Below, one piece after another: positions 35,841-44,349 of a stretch of 64,000 bases of DNA (position 1 is the stretch's first letter; every line of letters begins with the position of its first letter). The translations under genes and the position numbers were made by a program. The notes under the pieces are model-generated. The model did not search any database. It was not told the origin of the DNA and saw only the letters and a program-made list of their open reading frames with translations. The stretch lies in assembly GCF_001886735.1 (NCBI RefSeq), contig NZ_CP018076.1, positions 2,852,001 to 2,916,000 on the forward strand, read 5' to 3'. This stretch comes from Sulfitobacter alexandrii. GTDB taxonomy: Bacteria > Pseudomonadota > Alphaproteobacteria > Rhodobacterales > Rhodobacteraceae.

Positions 35841-36998
35841 TCAGGTGGCGGCAAAACGCAGCCGACAGCTCTCGTAGCCCCGTATTATCGACCATCGGGA
35901 GAACTTCCGGTCATTCTGCTGTCCGGTGAACGGTGCTGCAAGGCGAACGGTTGCCAGAGTGGCATCCAATAGGGTGCTAAGGAACAGGCGACTCAACTGG
36001 CTGCCGGTGCAGGCAAGAGAGCCGAAGGAAAACGTGGCTGTCTGAAGGCGCGGCCGGTCGAAACGGAAAGCCTCGGGGTCATCCCAAAGCTCGGGATCGC
36101 GGTTGGCCGCAGCCAGATCGCTGGATACAAGGGAATGGGGCGGCAAACGTATCTCGCCCAGATCCAGACCAGCGGGTCCGATCTGGCGCGCGACATAGCG
36201 CACCGCGCCCAGCAGGCGCTCCACCTCCTGCAGATAGGCCGTGCGAAGTTCCGCGCGATTCCGCAGCCGCTCCTGAAGGTCCGGATTGTCTGCCAGATGC
36301 GCAAGCATCAGCCCAGCGGTCTTGGACAGCGGCTCAATTGCCAGAAAGGCGGGGGAAATCAAATGCATCAGCGGAATCGTCTGCCCGGCGGGCCAGGTGA
36401 CATTCATCGCCGAGAGATTGCCCGTGATGCGGGCTGCCTTCGGCTCCAGCTTGATGAAATCGGGGATTGCCGTCCGGTCGAGGCTGGCCAATATGTCAAT
36501 GCTGTCGATCTCGATCTCCTGCCCCAGGGCCGCGTTGATCCCAAGTGCTGCGGCGCGCCATTCCATGATCGGCTTTTGCACCACCGTTACCATGGCGTCA
36601 GCCTCGGTTTCGCCCGAAGAAACCAGCGCGGCGAGGGGAGACCGGAAATCCTGCGCGGGCAGGCATTCCATAAGCCGTTTAGTGACGGTGATGGCGTCCA
36701 TGCGCTCCGCGTCGTTTGGGGTGCGGTGCGCGCGGCTGATCTGGCGGGATAGGTGGAAAATACTGTCGAGACCACCGCGCCTTTCACGGAACCGGGAAAA
36801 CACCCTGAAAGCAAGATCGTCGGTTGTGGTGCCCGGATGCGCCAACACGGCGCGCACATCCCGCATGCGCGAAACCTGCCAATGACCATAGCCGCGCCGC
36901 CAGGGCGTCCCGACCAGAATGGGATCGCGATTGGCATCTGCAGCCTCGCGGATCGTTGACGGGCCGAAGGCTTGAGAATTGATTTCCGATGTGCGCAT
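35841..36998 (-). CDS. Cytochrome P450
   Basis: A 385-residue heme protein. The K-helix motif is EVER (Glu258, Arg261) followed by AVRYVAR. The heme loop is FSFGSLACTG with the axial ligand Cys330 (FxxGxxxCxG). The I-helix region is SPAFLAIEPLSKTAGLML, which lacks the usual acidic-Thr pair, so oxygen activation may be atypical. The start at 36998 leaves a 75-base divergent gap to the GT2 gene; an upstream ATG at 37058 would overlap it. It probably hydroxylates or couples an intermediate of the neighbouring ketide/glycan pathway, using a ferredoxin partner not encoded here. Confidence 0.9.
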   Translation of the reverse strand: MRTSEINSQAFGPSTIREAADANRDPILVGTPWRRGYGHWQVSRMRDVRAVLAHPGTTTDDLAFRVFSRFRERRGGLDSIFHLSRQISRAHRTPNDAERMDAITVTKRLMECLPAQDFRSPLAALVSSGETEADAMVTVVQKPIMEWRAAALGINAALGQEIEIDSIDILASLDRTAIPDFIKLEPKAARITGNLSAMNVTWPAGQTIPLMHLISPAFLAIEPLSKTAGLMLAHLADNPDLQERLRNRAELRTAYLQEVERLLGAVRYVARQIGPAGLDLGEIRLPPHSLVSSDLAAANRDPELWDDPEAFRFDRPRLQTATFSFGSLACTGSQLSRLFLSTLLDATLATVRLAAPFTGQQNDRKFSRWSIIRGYESCRLRFAAT

Positions 36999-37073
36999 AT
37001 GCGGGCCTGTCTTTAAAAGAATGGTGCCATCGTGCAGATTAAGCCCAGTGTCTCGCAAACGGAAGGCGCTGAG

Positions 37074-37931
37074 ATGGCGACACCCGATATTTCGATCGCG
37101 ATCACATGCTGGCGGATGGACCGCGAGTTGCCGCGCACGCTCTGGTCACTGTCGCGCGCTTTTCAGCAGGACGCCGAAGGGCTGAGCTGGGAAATCATCG
37201 TGGTCGACAACGGCTCCGAACATCTGCCCATCGCACCAGAGATGATACCGGTCCCGCAAATCATCGCGGCAGGCAACCCCGGCCCCTCGCCGGTCCATGC
37301 GATGAACCAGGCGCTGTCACTGGCGCGGGGCAGGATCGTCGGCGCATGGATTGATGGCGCGCGCATGGCCTCATCCGGCCTGCTGGCTGCGGTGGCGCGC
37401 GCAGCCGAGGCGCATCCGGCCCCGGTGATTGCAGTTCCCAATCGGCAGTTCGGGTTCGATCGGCAGGCCAGCGCAACGCAACATGGATATGAAAGGTCGA
37501 CCGAGGACGCGTTGCTGGCGCAGGCCGGCTGGCCTGATCCGGCAGCGGACCTTTTTGCCGTGTCATGGCCCGAAGAGGCCCAGGTCACCGGGCCGATACT
37601 GGAATCGAATGCCCTGTTTCTGCATCGCGACACCTGGTCAGCCCTCGGCGGCTTTGATCCCATCTTTACGGAGCCGGGCGGTGGCATGTGCAACCCCGAC
37701 ATGCTGGACCGGGCGCTGAACCACCCCGGTACGCAGTTTATCCGCATGGCCGGGGTGGCGACATTTCATCAGATCCACGGCGGCACATCGACGTCCGACG
37801 CTGCACAAGCGATACGAATCGTAAAGGAAGCAACGCGGAACTATCTTCGCTTGCGCGGCAAACCACCGCGCAAGCAGCGCGCGCCCGGCTGGCTGTATGA
37901 TGCAAGGACAGGCGTGATGACCCGCAGCTAG
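37074..37931 (+). CDS. Glycosyltransferase family 2-like
   Basis: A 285-residue GT-A type enzyme. The nucleotide-sugar domain begins ISIAITCWRMDRELPRTLWSL, followed by EIIVVDNGSEHL; GAWIDGAR near residue 95 takes the DxD place as D-x-A; ESNALFLHRDTWSALGGFDPIF is the acceptor-side motif. The ATG at 37074 is chosen because GGAAGG stands 8 bases before it; a GTG at 37032 is possible. Divergent from the P450 gene. The role is addition of a sugar in the cluster's glycan or glycolipid. Confidence 0.88.
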   Translation: MATPDISIAITCWRMDRELPRTLWSLSRAFQQDAEGLSWEIIVVDNGSEHLPIAPEMIPVPQIIAAGNPGPSPVHAMNQALSLARGRIVGAWIDGARMASSGLLAAVARAAEAHPAPVIAVPNRQFGFDRQASATQHGYERSTEDALLAQAGWPDPAADLFAVSWPEEAQVTGPILESNALFLHRDTWSALGGFDPIFTEPGGGMCNPDMLDRALNHPGTQFIRMAGVATFHQIHGGTSTSDAAQAIRIVKEATRNYLRLRGKPPRKQRAPGWLYDARTGVMTRS

Positions 37932-38272
37932 CCGCCTCGGATATTCGAAATTATCCGGTTACAGCGTTCCGCTTTTGAATTTAGGTAAACGACATCGTCA
38001 CTTTCCCGAGAGCGCGTAACTTGGGACGGTATTGGCGTTTCAAATTCTACGCGAAGTGCGATAGCGGCCCCAGTGCTTTTGCTCGCCCCGTCCTCCGGTC
38101 CTTTGCATATGAAGACATGTCATTCTTGATATGTTTTCGTGTGCAAATCAGAGCCGAGAGCATTTGCCGATAGAGCTTTTCGTTCAGAGTGGGAACCGGT
38201 TTGGAACTCCTCGGATATGCGACATAAACAAGTAAGAGTTCGTCGTGTGAATTCGAATGAACGCGACACGCT
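37932..38272. other. Intergenic region after the GT2 gene
   Basis: 341 AT-richer bases between the convergent GT2 and dioxygenase genes. A minus-strand frame of 81 codons (38047-38292) ending KDRRTGRAKALGPLSHFA is open, but it overlaps the dioxygenase 3' end and has no clear ribosome-binding site, so it is not called. No strong hairpin terminator seen. Confidence 0.4.
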
Positions 38273-39097
38273 CTAGCGCGGCTGCTGTACAAGCCCGGCT
38301 GCTTCGCGCTGTACCAGAGTGGCTGAATGCCTCAGGATGTCGCGGTAGCGCCGCAAGGCTGCTGGTTCAAGATCGGTTTGGGGCCGCTCTTCCAGAAGAT
38401 AGGTGGCGTGGTCACGCCCCCGAACTAGCGTGGCATAGCCCTTTTGATCGCCCAGTTGTCTGACATCACCAGCGATATAGCGGATCGCAAATCCGATGCG
38501 CCTGCCGGAGGTTGCCTGATTGGGGGCCGACCCATGGACCAGCGTGACATGGTGGAGCGACATTTCACCCGGCTCAAGCGGGCACATCACGGCGCTTGCC
38601 TCATCAACGTCGCCCGCGACCTCTTCGCCCAAGGGCAACATTGATGACGGTGCGTTCCTGACCGCGTGTGGGAGCGCGCTCAGGTGGCTGCGCGGCAACA
38701 CGCGTAGGCACCCGCTCTGGGGTGTGCTTGGGGTCAGGGCAAGCCATGCGGTTAGCCCTTTGGGCGCATCCAGACCCCAGCAGGTGCCATCCTGATGCCA
38801 AGGCACCACGCTGGATGATCCGGCATCCTTGGAAAAGAAACTTGATCCCCAGCATAGAATATCTGGCCCGAGAATTTTCTCGACGTGGTCAAGAATACGG
38901 TCGTCGTGCACAAGGTCCCAAAGGAACGGATATAGCAGGTGACCTTTCGCATTGAGCCGGGCAAACCCGTCTTGGCCAAGCCGGCGTTCGGCCCGTTCAA
39001 GACGGCTCGTAAGGTCAGCCGCCGCCTCTTGCGGCATGACCCTGACGGGGCTGGCAAAACCTTCTCGCGCGAAATCCTGTGCAAAGGTGACTGTCAT
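38273..39097 (-). CDS. Phytanoyl-CoA dioxygenase (PhyH) family protein
   Basis: A 274-residue Fe(II)/2-oxoglutarate-dependent oxygenase. The iron triad is His101 and Asp103 in PWHQDGT and His188 in TLVHGSAPN; the 2-oxoglutarate-binding arginine lies in GRRIGFAIRY. SGCLRVLPRSHL is a further family motif. It overlaps the next PhyH gene by 4 bases (39094-39097) and is a diverged tandem copy of it. It is expected to hydroxylate an acyl or small-molecule intermediate, possibly on a carrier protein. Confidence 0.92.
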   Translation of the reverse strand: MTVTFAQDFAREGFASPVRVMPQEAAADLTSRLERAERRLGQDGFARLNAKGHLLYPFLWDLVHDDRILDHVEKILGPDILCWGSSFFSKDAGSSSVVPWHQDGTCWGLDAPKGLTAWLALTPSTPQSGCLRVLPRSHLSALPHAVRNAPSSMLPLGEEVAGDVDEASAVMCPLEPGEMSLHHVTLVHGSAPNQATSGRRIGFAIRYIAGDVRQLGDQKGYATLVRGRDHATYLLEERPQTDLEPAALRRYRDILRHSATLVQREAAGLVQQPR

Positions 39098-39960
39098 TGC
39101 GGATGATCCACCTGTCCGTTCACTTCGGCAAAATGGCGGTTTTTGGCGTTCCGGATTACCTTTCCTCCCTGGCGAATGATATCGGCGTGCCGCGCCAATG
39201 CAGGGGCGGCCATTTCAGCCTCTGGCCGGATTTCAAGAGGAACCTGCGCCAGGTTTTCGCCGCGCACCAGCGTCGCGGTGCCACCTTCCTGGCGGACCCG
39301 CGCGGATGTATAGCGGATGGCAAACCCCAAGCGACGGTCATCTGAGGTATTTGGCCCGGACCCATGCAGCACCTGTGGGTGGTGCAGCGACATTTGCCCC
39401 GCTTTCAACGTCATCCAGACTGCTTGGCTCAGATCAAGCTGGGCGTCGACCGCCTCTCTGGCGCCCAACATGTTCTTGGCATCACCTGTGTCCAGATGGC
39501 GAAGCTGCCGCGCATGTGTGCCGGGAATCGCCTGCATGGCACCAGAATCGGTTGTGGCGTCACTTAGGGCAAGCCAGGCGGTTGCGCCATTGTTTTCATC
39601 CAATCCCCAGAATGTGGCATCCTGATGCCAGGCGACATAGCCGTCCGAGTGTGCTGGTTTGTCGATCACGCTGGAGCCGATGCACAGAATGTCCTCTCCC
39701 AAAAGGCTGCTGACCCGGTCAACGATACGGGGGTCATGGATCACGTCCCAAAGGTAGGGCATCAGCAGATGAGGCTTAGCGCGCACAAGGCCGGACAAGC
39801 GCCCGTGTTTTCGGGCCTCCAACGCCTCGATCTGCGCTCTGAGGGCTTTGGCCTCGTGTTCGGTCATCACGTCAATCGGGTGCAGAACCCCGTCGCGGTG
39901 AAAGCTCTCGCATTGGATCGCGTCTAGTCCGGAAGAACGAGTAGGGGACAGCGGCTTCAT
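39094..39960 (-). CDS. Phytanoyl-CoA dioxygenase (PhyH) family protein, tandem paralogue
   Basis: A 288-residue paralogue of the downstream dioxygenase. The iron-binding residues are His112 and Asp114 in AWHQDAT and His199 in QVLHGSGPN, with DRRLGFAIRY for 2-oxoglutarate. It lies 3 bases after the pyruvyltransferase-like gene and overlaps the next PhyH gene, so the order ACP, pyruvyltransferase, PhyH, PhyH is one operon. The two copies share the motif order but differ in loop sequence, suggesting two successive or alternative oxidations. Confidence 0.92.
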   Translation of the reverse strand: MKPLSPTRSSGLDAIQCESFHRDGVLHPIDVMTEHEAKALRAQIEALEARKHGRLSGLVRAKPHLLMPYLWDVIHDPRIVDRVSSLLGEDILCIGSSVIDKPAHSDGYVAWHQDATFWGLDENNGATAWLALSDATTDSGAMQAIPGTHARQLRHLDTGDAKNMLGAREAVDAQLDLSQAVWMTLKAGQMSLHHPQVLHGSGPNTSDDRRLGFAIRYTSARVRQEGGTATLVRGENLAQVPLEIRPEAEMAAPALARHADIIRQGGKVIRNAKNRHFAEVNGQVDHPQ

Positions 39961-39963
39961 GCT

Positions 39964-41262
39964 TCAGAAAGGCTCCATCTCACGCACGTCCGCACCATCC
40001 AGTGCGGCCGCGCGCTCTTTTGCAGTGGTGAAAGGCGCTATCGCCCAATTTGGCCCGTCGCGCTCCAGCCCGGTGTTGAAGGCAAGCGCTGCGAAACGCA
40101 GTCTTGCTGGCCGATTTGGGGTCGGTCCGGCGGCAAAGGCTGCCGCGATGTTGTCCCAATGGTACCGAAGCTGTTCAGAGGTGGCTTTCGGCAAGGCAGG
40201 CGATGGTGCGGCAAGTGCCCGGGGAAGTGCGGCCAGTGCCGCGTCCCAGTTGTTTAAAAGGTCCTGGGGGCGCTCTAGGTGGGCAACCAGACCATCGAAT
40301 TTCCGATAGGCAGGCCTTGCAACCAAAAGCCCCGGCACGCCATATGCCGTCGCGGCGATGTAGCCATGCAGGGAAGAACCTACATAGGCCCTTGCGTGAG
40401 CAAGCAGGGCCGCGACGTCGCGCAACCCCTCGGGCCGGTCAAGCGCAACAGCCCAGACGCCGCGATCGCGGAGTGTCGCCGCAAGCTCGCGGGCGATGCG
40501 GTCATCGGCGTGGGCTGTGCCCAACCCGATCAGGACAGGCGTCAGGTCCAGCGACCGGCAAGCTGCCGCCAGTCCGTTTACAAAGGACGGGATCGGTTCA
40601 CCGCCAAGAGATCTTTGCCGCACGTGAACGGCCAGAATGCGATCCTGCCGGTCCAACCCTAGCTGCGCGCAAAGGCGAAAAAAGTCATCGACCAATCCGT
40701 CCCGAGGCCAGACCCGGTCCAACCCCAGGATCGGGTCCGGCACGATCGTGGCTGTCGGGACATTAGCCATGCGCGCGGACCCTGCATCCCGCAGGGAAAG
40801 GTAATCCGCAGCGGCAAAGGCTGCGGCGGCGAGGACTTCAACACGCGGGCGCAAAGGGTGCGGTACGCCCGGCGCATTCCAGGCAATGGGCACGTCACGT
40901 AACGCCGCAGCGAGGGTCGACCCCAGCCAAACGGAGGGCGCGACCGCCGCACCAATGCCTTGACCGCGATATTCCATCATGGTGTCCATTCGGTGCGTAT
41001 GCACGATGTAGCCGCCTCCGATCAGGATGCCTGCAAATGACCTGCCAGGATCGAGAGCCGACCACACGGGACGGCTCGGCACTGCCTGCTTGAGGTTGAT
41101 CGTGGCCCCGGTCGGCGAAAGCGCCTGCACTTGGTATCCGCGTAGGCCCAGTTCATGCGCCGCCACCACGGGAAACATCAGGTCTCCGAAGTTGAGCATG
41201 TCGAACATGCCTGAAATCAGAACATTGTTGGAGCATTCTGATCCGGGCCCGACCGATGTCAT
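39964..41262 (-). CDS. Polysaccharide pyruvyltransferase family protein
   Basis: A 432-residue protein resembling the N-terminal third of the 978-residue gene. MFDMLNFGDLMFPVVAAHEL, GILIGGGYIVH, PIAWNAPGVPHPL and AYVGSSLHGYIAATAYGVPG are conserved in both. No added domains except an alanine-rich C-terminal tail. It overlaps the ACP gene by 4 bases. The likely role is transfer of pyruvate, or of another acyl-like group, to a sugar. Two members of this family in one cluster suggest two pyruvylated positions or related substrates. Confidence 0.85.
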   Translation of the reverse strand: MTSVGPGSECSNNVLISGMFDMLNFGDLMFPVVAAHELGLRGYQVQALSPTGATINLKQAVPSRPVWSALDPGRSFAGILIGGGYIVHTHRMDTMMEYRGQGIGAAVAPSVWLGSTLAAALRDVPIAWNAPGVPHPLRPRVEVLAAAAFAAADYLSLRDAGSARMANVPTATIVPDPILGLDRVWPRDGLVDDFFRLCAQLGLDRQDRILAVHVRQRSLGGEPIPSFVNGLAAACRSLDLTPVLIGLGTAHADDRIARELAATLRDRGVWAVALDRPEGLRDVAALLAHARAYVGSSLHGYIAATAYGVPGLLVARPAYRKFDGLVAHLERPQDLLNNWDAALAALPRALAAPSPALPKATSEQLRYHWDNIAAAFAAGPTPNRPARLRFAALAFNTGLERDGPNWAIAPFTTAKERAAALDGADVREMEPF

Positions 41263-41516
41263 ATTGTGGCAGAACGTTCGCTGATCCGCTGCGCGATATG
41301 CGAAGACAGCGCCGCAACGGAAGGGTTGTCGAAGACCTCGCTCGGGCTGACCTCAATTTCGTATTGTTCTTCCATCATTCCGCACATGATGGTGATCTCG
41401 ACGGAATCCAGACCATAATTGTCGAACCGCTCGTTGACCGGGAAAGAGTCTTTCGGCATGTCGATCACAGATGAAATGTAGTTCACCATCCAGTCGCTGA
41501 TCGCAGTCGCGCGCAT
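41259..41516 (-). CDS. Acyl carrier protein
   Basis: An 85-residue free-standing carrier protein. Ser38 in NYGLDSVE is the phosphopantetheine attachment site. The ATG at 41516 has a strong GGAGG 5 bases upstream, so the longer frame to 41546 is not used. Upstream is the divergent methyltransferase gene. It probably carries an acyl or ketide chain to the two dioxygenases and the pyruvyltransferase-like protein of the same operon. Confidence 0.9.
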   Translation of the reverse strand: MRATAISDWMVNYISSVIDMPKDSFPVNERFDNYGLDSVEITIMCGMMEEQYEIEVSPSEVFDNPSVAALSSHIAQRISERSATI

Positions 41517-41592
41517 GGTGTCCTCCGAAGCTGCTATGATGGGCATGGACGTCCTTTCAGCGGTGGAACGAAGAATAACAATTGACTTCAGA

Positions 41593-41601
41593 TGCTATAA
41601 T
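41593..41601 (+). promoter_or_regulatory. Extended -10 promoter element of the methyltransferase gene
   Basis: TGCTATAAT (TGnTATAAT) lies 33 bases before the ATG at 41635. No matching -35 box at normal spacing, which fits an extended -10 promoter. Confidence 0.5.
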
Positions 41602-41634
41602 TCTTTTCCTCAGACGACAACCAAAAGGACAATC

Positions 41635-42387
41635 ATGTCAAGAGAATGCGCCCTGAGATTGAAAGAAAGTGATTATGATTTCGCCATTCTTCATCCAGCT
41701 CTGCGCCGCCTTTTTGGTGCAAGCGATCTGTACAACTATGGCTATTGGCGCGATGCCGATGGTGGGCAGGTTGCCACATTACCTGAGGCCGCCAAAAGGC
41801 TGGTCCAACTGCATGTAGAGACCGATCCGGGGCGTGGCAACACCCGTCGCGTTCTTGACGTTGGATGCGGGCTTGGCGCATGCACCGAGATGTTCGCAGC
41901 TGCCTACTCGGACGCAGAAATCACCGGAGTCAACTACTCCGCGCGCCAGATCGCCCATGCCAAACTCAATCATGCCGGTCCCCGTACCGAGTTTCATCAG
42001 ATGGACGCAACGGCGATGGATTTTCCGGACCAGACCTTTGACTGCATCCACTCTGTCGAAGCCGCCATGCATTTTCAGCCGCGCCGCAGCTTTTTTGAAG
42101 AGGTGCTCAGGCTTCTTGTGCCCGGCGGACGGTTGATCCTGACCGATGTCCTGGCGCGCAGGCCGACGACCTTCATTCCCGCCGTCAACAGCGAAGCCTC
42201 CGTCAGCGACTATTCCCGAACCTTGATAGATGTAGGTCTGGAACAGGTCGAAATTATCGACATCCTGGACGATACCGCCGCGCCGTTTGCCAAGGCCATG
42301 CATGCCAATGCGATGCACGCCTACGGGCGCGCCATCGAGCAAGATGTTTCAGGCTATCTTCTGGTTTATGCCGTGAAACCCGGCTGA
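41635..42387 (+). CDS. Class I SAM-dependent methyltransferase
   Basis: A 250-residue methyltransferase of the small-molecule (UbiE/Methyltransf_11-like) type. SAM motif I is VLDVGCGLGACTEMFA (residues 73-88); motif II/III region is FDCIHSVEAAMHFQPR and LVPGGRLILTDVLAR. FGASDLYNYGYW at the N-terminus is typical of natural-product O-methyltransferases. The ATG follows AAAAGGA. It probably methylates the ketide or sugar product of the surrounding cluster. It is flanked by minus-strand operons. Confidence 0.9.
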   Translation: MSRECALRLKESDYDFAILHPALRRLFGASDLYNYGYWRDADGGQVATLPEAAKRLVQLHVETDPGRGNTRRVLDVGCGLGACTEMFAAAYSDAEITGVNYSARQIAHAKLNHAGPRTEFHQMDATAMDFPDQTFDCIHSVEAAMHFQPRRSFFEEVLRLLVPGGRLILTDVLARRPTTFIPAVNSEASVSDYSRTLIDVGLEQVEIIDILDDTAAPFAKAMHANAMHAYGRAIEQDVSGYLLVYAVKPG

Positions 42388-42510
42388 CCCTGGTTTGTCC
42401 CGGATGCATTGCGCGCCGGATCGTGCCAACAGGCTGGTCCGTGTTGCGGGATGTGGCCCACCCGGGGGCGCAACCACTGTCCTTGCCATTGCCAGAACCT
42501 CAGCAGCGGT

Positions 42511-44349
42511 TCACTTTCCCGCGGCTTGCGGCGGCGGGGTGTCAACGTACCAGCAGCGTCGCCTGTCAAATGGGTAGCCCGGCAGGTCGGGGGCTGTTGG
42601 GTCCGCCGCTGTCACGGCGCGGGTATCAAGCGCCGCACCGGCAAGATGCAGGCCAAGCAGGGCTGCCGGGATCTCTCCGGTCGGGCAACGGACGGTGACA
42701 GCGCCGTTGCGACCGGCATCCGGTGCAACGAGGTCCGGGCAGGCTCGGCAAAGGGTTTCAAACGCGGCGTGGGACAACGGTTCCGGCGTTTCAAGCATGA
42801 CAGGCCCCACAAGGCGTTCGGGGACTTGCGTCGGCTCGGACGTGATCTTGCCCGCCGCCGCCCTGGCCTCTGCGATGGTCCCTGCCTGAAACCCTGCGCG
42901 CAGGCTCAAACCGACCCAGCGGCGCGTTACCATGGCCGACAATTGGCGCAAGCAGACCTGCGGATTGTCCAGTGCGACAAGAAGCTGTCTTGCCCGGTTG
43001 CATAGCGCCGCAGGACTGGCGGCAGAGAGTAAGAAAAGGTGGCCACCTGCTGTTGATCGGGCGATAGCGCTGGGCGCTGCCACTGCACAGTCTTCGGCAG
43101 AACAGACGATCGCATGGCAATTCAACCCGCTGATGCCGAACGAGCTGACACCTGCAATCCGGCGAGGGCTTTGCCATGGCCCTGTGCTTAGCGGCACGTG
43201 AAGCGGAAGCGCTTTCCAGTCGATTCGAGGGGAAGGGTTTTCAAAACCTGACTGTCCCGGCAGCATGTTGTCCCGCACCATCAAAACCGCCTTGATCAAG
43301 CCCGCAATGCCCGCTGCCGCTTCCAGATGGCCGACAGCGGCCTTGATCGACCCAAGCGCGGCGGAGGGATGCTTTCTGTCGGCAAAGACCTCTGCCAGCG
43401 CCAGTGTTTCGATTGCGTCGCCAACTGCTGTTGCGGATCCATGCGCCTCGATTGCGCCGATATCGTCCACCGTTACCCCGGCAGACCGCATCGCCCGTGT
43501 GATGACCCGGACCTGTCCTGCGCGGGACGGAGCGCTCAAGCCGTTGCTGCGCCCATCCTGGCCGGTTGCCCAACCCGGCAAAACGGCGTGGATGCGGTCA
43601 TGATCGGCCAGCGCATCCGGCAGCCGCTTGAGAACCACGATCCCGCAGCCCTCTGACCGGACGAACCCATCCGCACGCGCTTCGAAAGGATGTGTCTGGC
43701 CCGTCCGGGACAAGACATTCATTTTCCCCAATGCCATGAAACCGGCTGGATTCAGGAGCACATTGACACCGCCAGCCAACGCAATATCGCAGTGGCCCAG
43801 GCGCAGCGCGTCACCCGCCTGGGTCACGGCTGTCAGTCCTGAAGAACAGGCCGTATCCACTGTCAAAGACGGCCCGGTCAGGCCAAGGCAGTAACTGACC
43901 CTGCCGGAAACTGCGGCGTTCTGCACAGCATTTGGCAGATGAGCATTGCCGGAAAATCCCGTTGTGCGCGCTATCTGCATCGCATGATCGGACGATGCCA
44001 CGCCGACATAAACGCCGGCGGAAGTGCCGTCGAGATTGGCAGGAGACAGGCCCGCGTCCTCCAGCGCATGCCAGGCCATTTCCAGGACCAGGCGCTGCTG
44101 GGGGTCCAGCAAGGGCGCTTCGCTGCCAGAGATGCGAAACGGGTGGCGATCAAAACTGTCGATGTTGTCCACCAGCCCCACCGCCCGGACCGGCAACCGT
44201 TCCGTTCCCATAAGAGCCAGACGTGCCGACGGGACGGGACCGGTTCCGATGCGGCCGGTCCGCAACATGTCCGCCAGATCCGCCACGGAATCTGCCCCCG
44301 GAAACCGACAGGCCATGCCAACAACTGCAATGGGGACCCGATCCATCAT
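42511..44349 (-). CDS. Type I polyketide ketosynthase without acyltransferase
   Basis: A 612-residue protein. The beta-ketoacyl synthase domain (residues 4-440) has the Cys168 nucleophile in DTACSSG, His303 in EAHGSAT (variant of EAHGTGT) and His341 in AVGHLEAAAG. After residue 440 come about 170 residues ending in YPFDRRRCWYVD, the post-acyltransferase linker motif of modular PKSs, but the GHSxG acyltransferase domain is missing. A malonyl unit would therefore have to come from an acyltransferase elsewhere, or this KS extends or transfers a chain loaded by the neighbouring ligase. Overlaps the ligase gene by 4 bases. Confidence 0.9.
   Translation of the reverse strand: MMDRVPIAVVGMACRFPGADSVADLADMLRTGRIGTGPVPSARLALMGTERLPVRAVGLVDNIDSFDRHPFRISGSEAPLLDPQQRLVLEMAWHALEDAGLSPANLDGTSAGVYVGVASSDHAMQIARTTGFSGNAHLPNAVQNAAVSGRVSYCLGLTGPSLTVDTACSSGLTAVTQAGDALRLGHCDIALAGGVNVLLNPAGFMALGKMNVLSRTGQTHPFEARADGFVRSEGCGIVVLKRLPDALADHDRIHAVLPGWATGQDGRSNGLSAPSRAGQVRVITRAMRSAGVTVDDIGAIEAHGSATAVGDAIETLALAEVFADRKHPSAALGSIKAAVGHLEAAAGIAGLIKAVLMVRDNMLPGQSGFENPSPRIDWKALPLHVPLSTGPWQSPRRIAGVSSFGISGLNCHAIVCSAEDCAVAAPSAIARSTAGGHLFLLSAASPAALCNRARQLLVALDNPQVCLRQLSAMVTRRWVGLSLRAGFQAGTIAEARAAAGKITSEPTQVPERLVGPVMLETPEPLSHAAFETLCRACPDLVAPDAGRNGAVTVRCPTGEIPAALLGLHLAGAALDTRAVTAADPTAPDLPGYPFDRRRCWYVDTPPPQAAGK

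Noticed and set aside
37032..37074. GTG 37032 as start of the GT2 gene
   Set aside because: No ribosome-binding site, whereas ATG 37074 has GGAAGG at proper distance.
38047..38292. 81-codon minus-strand frame downstream of the PhyH operon
   Set aside because: Overlaps the 3' end of a firm gene, lacks a ribosome-binding site and has no recognised relative; kept only as a note on the intergenic region.
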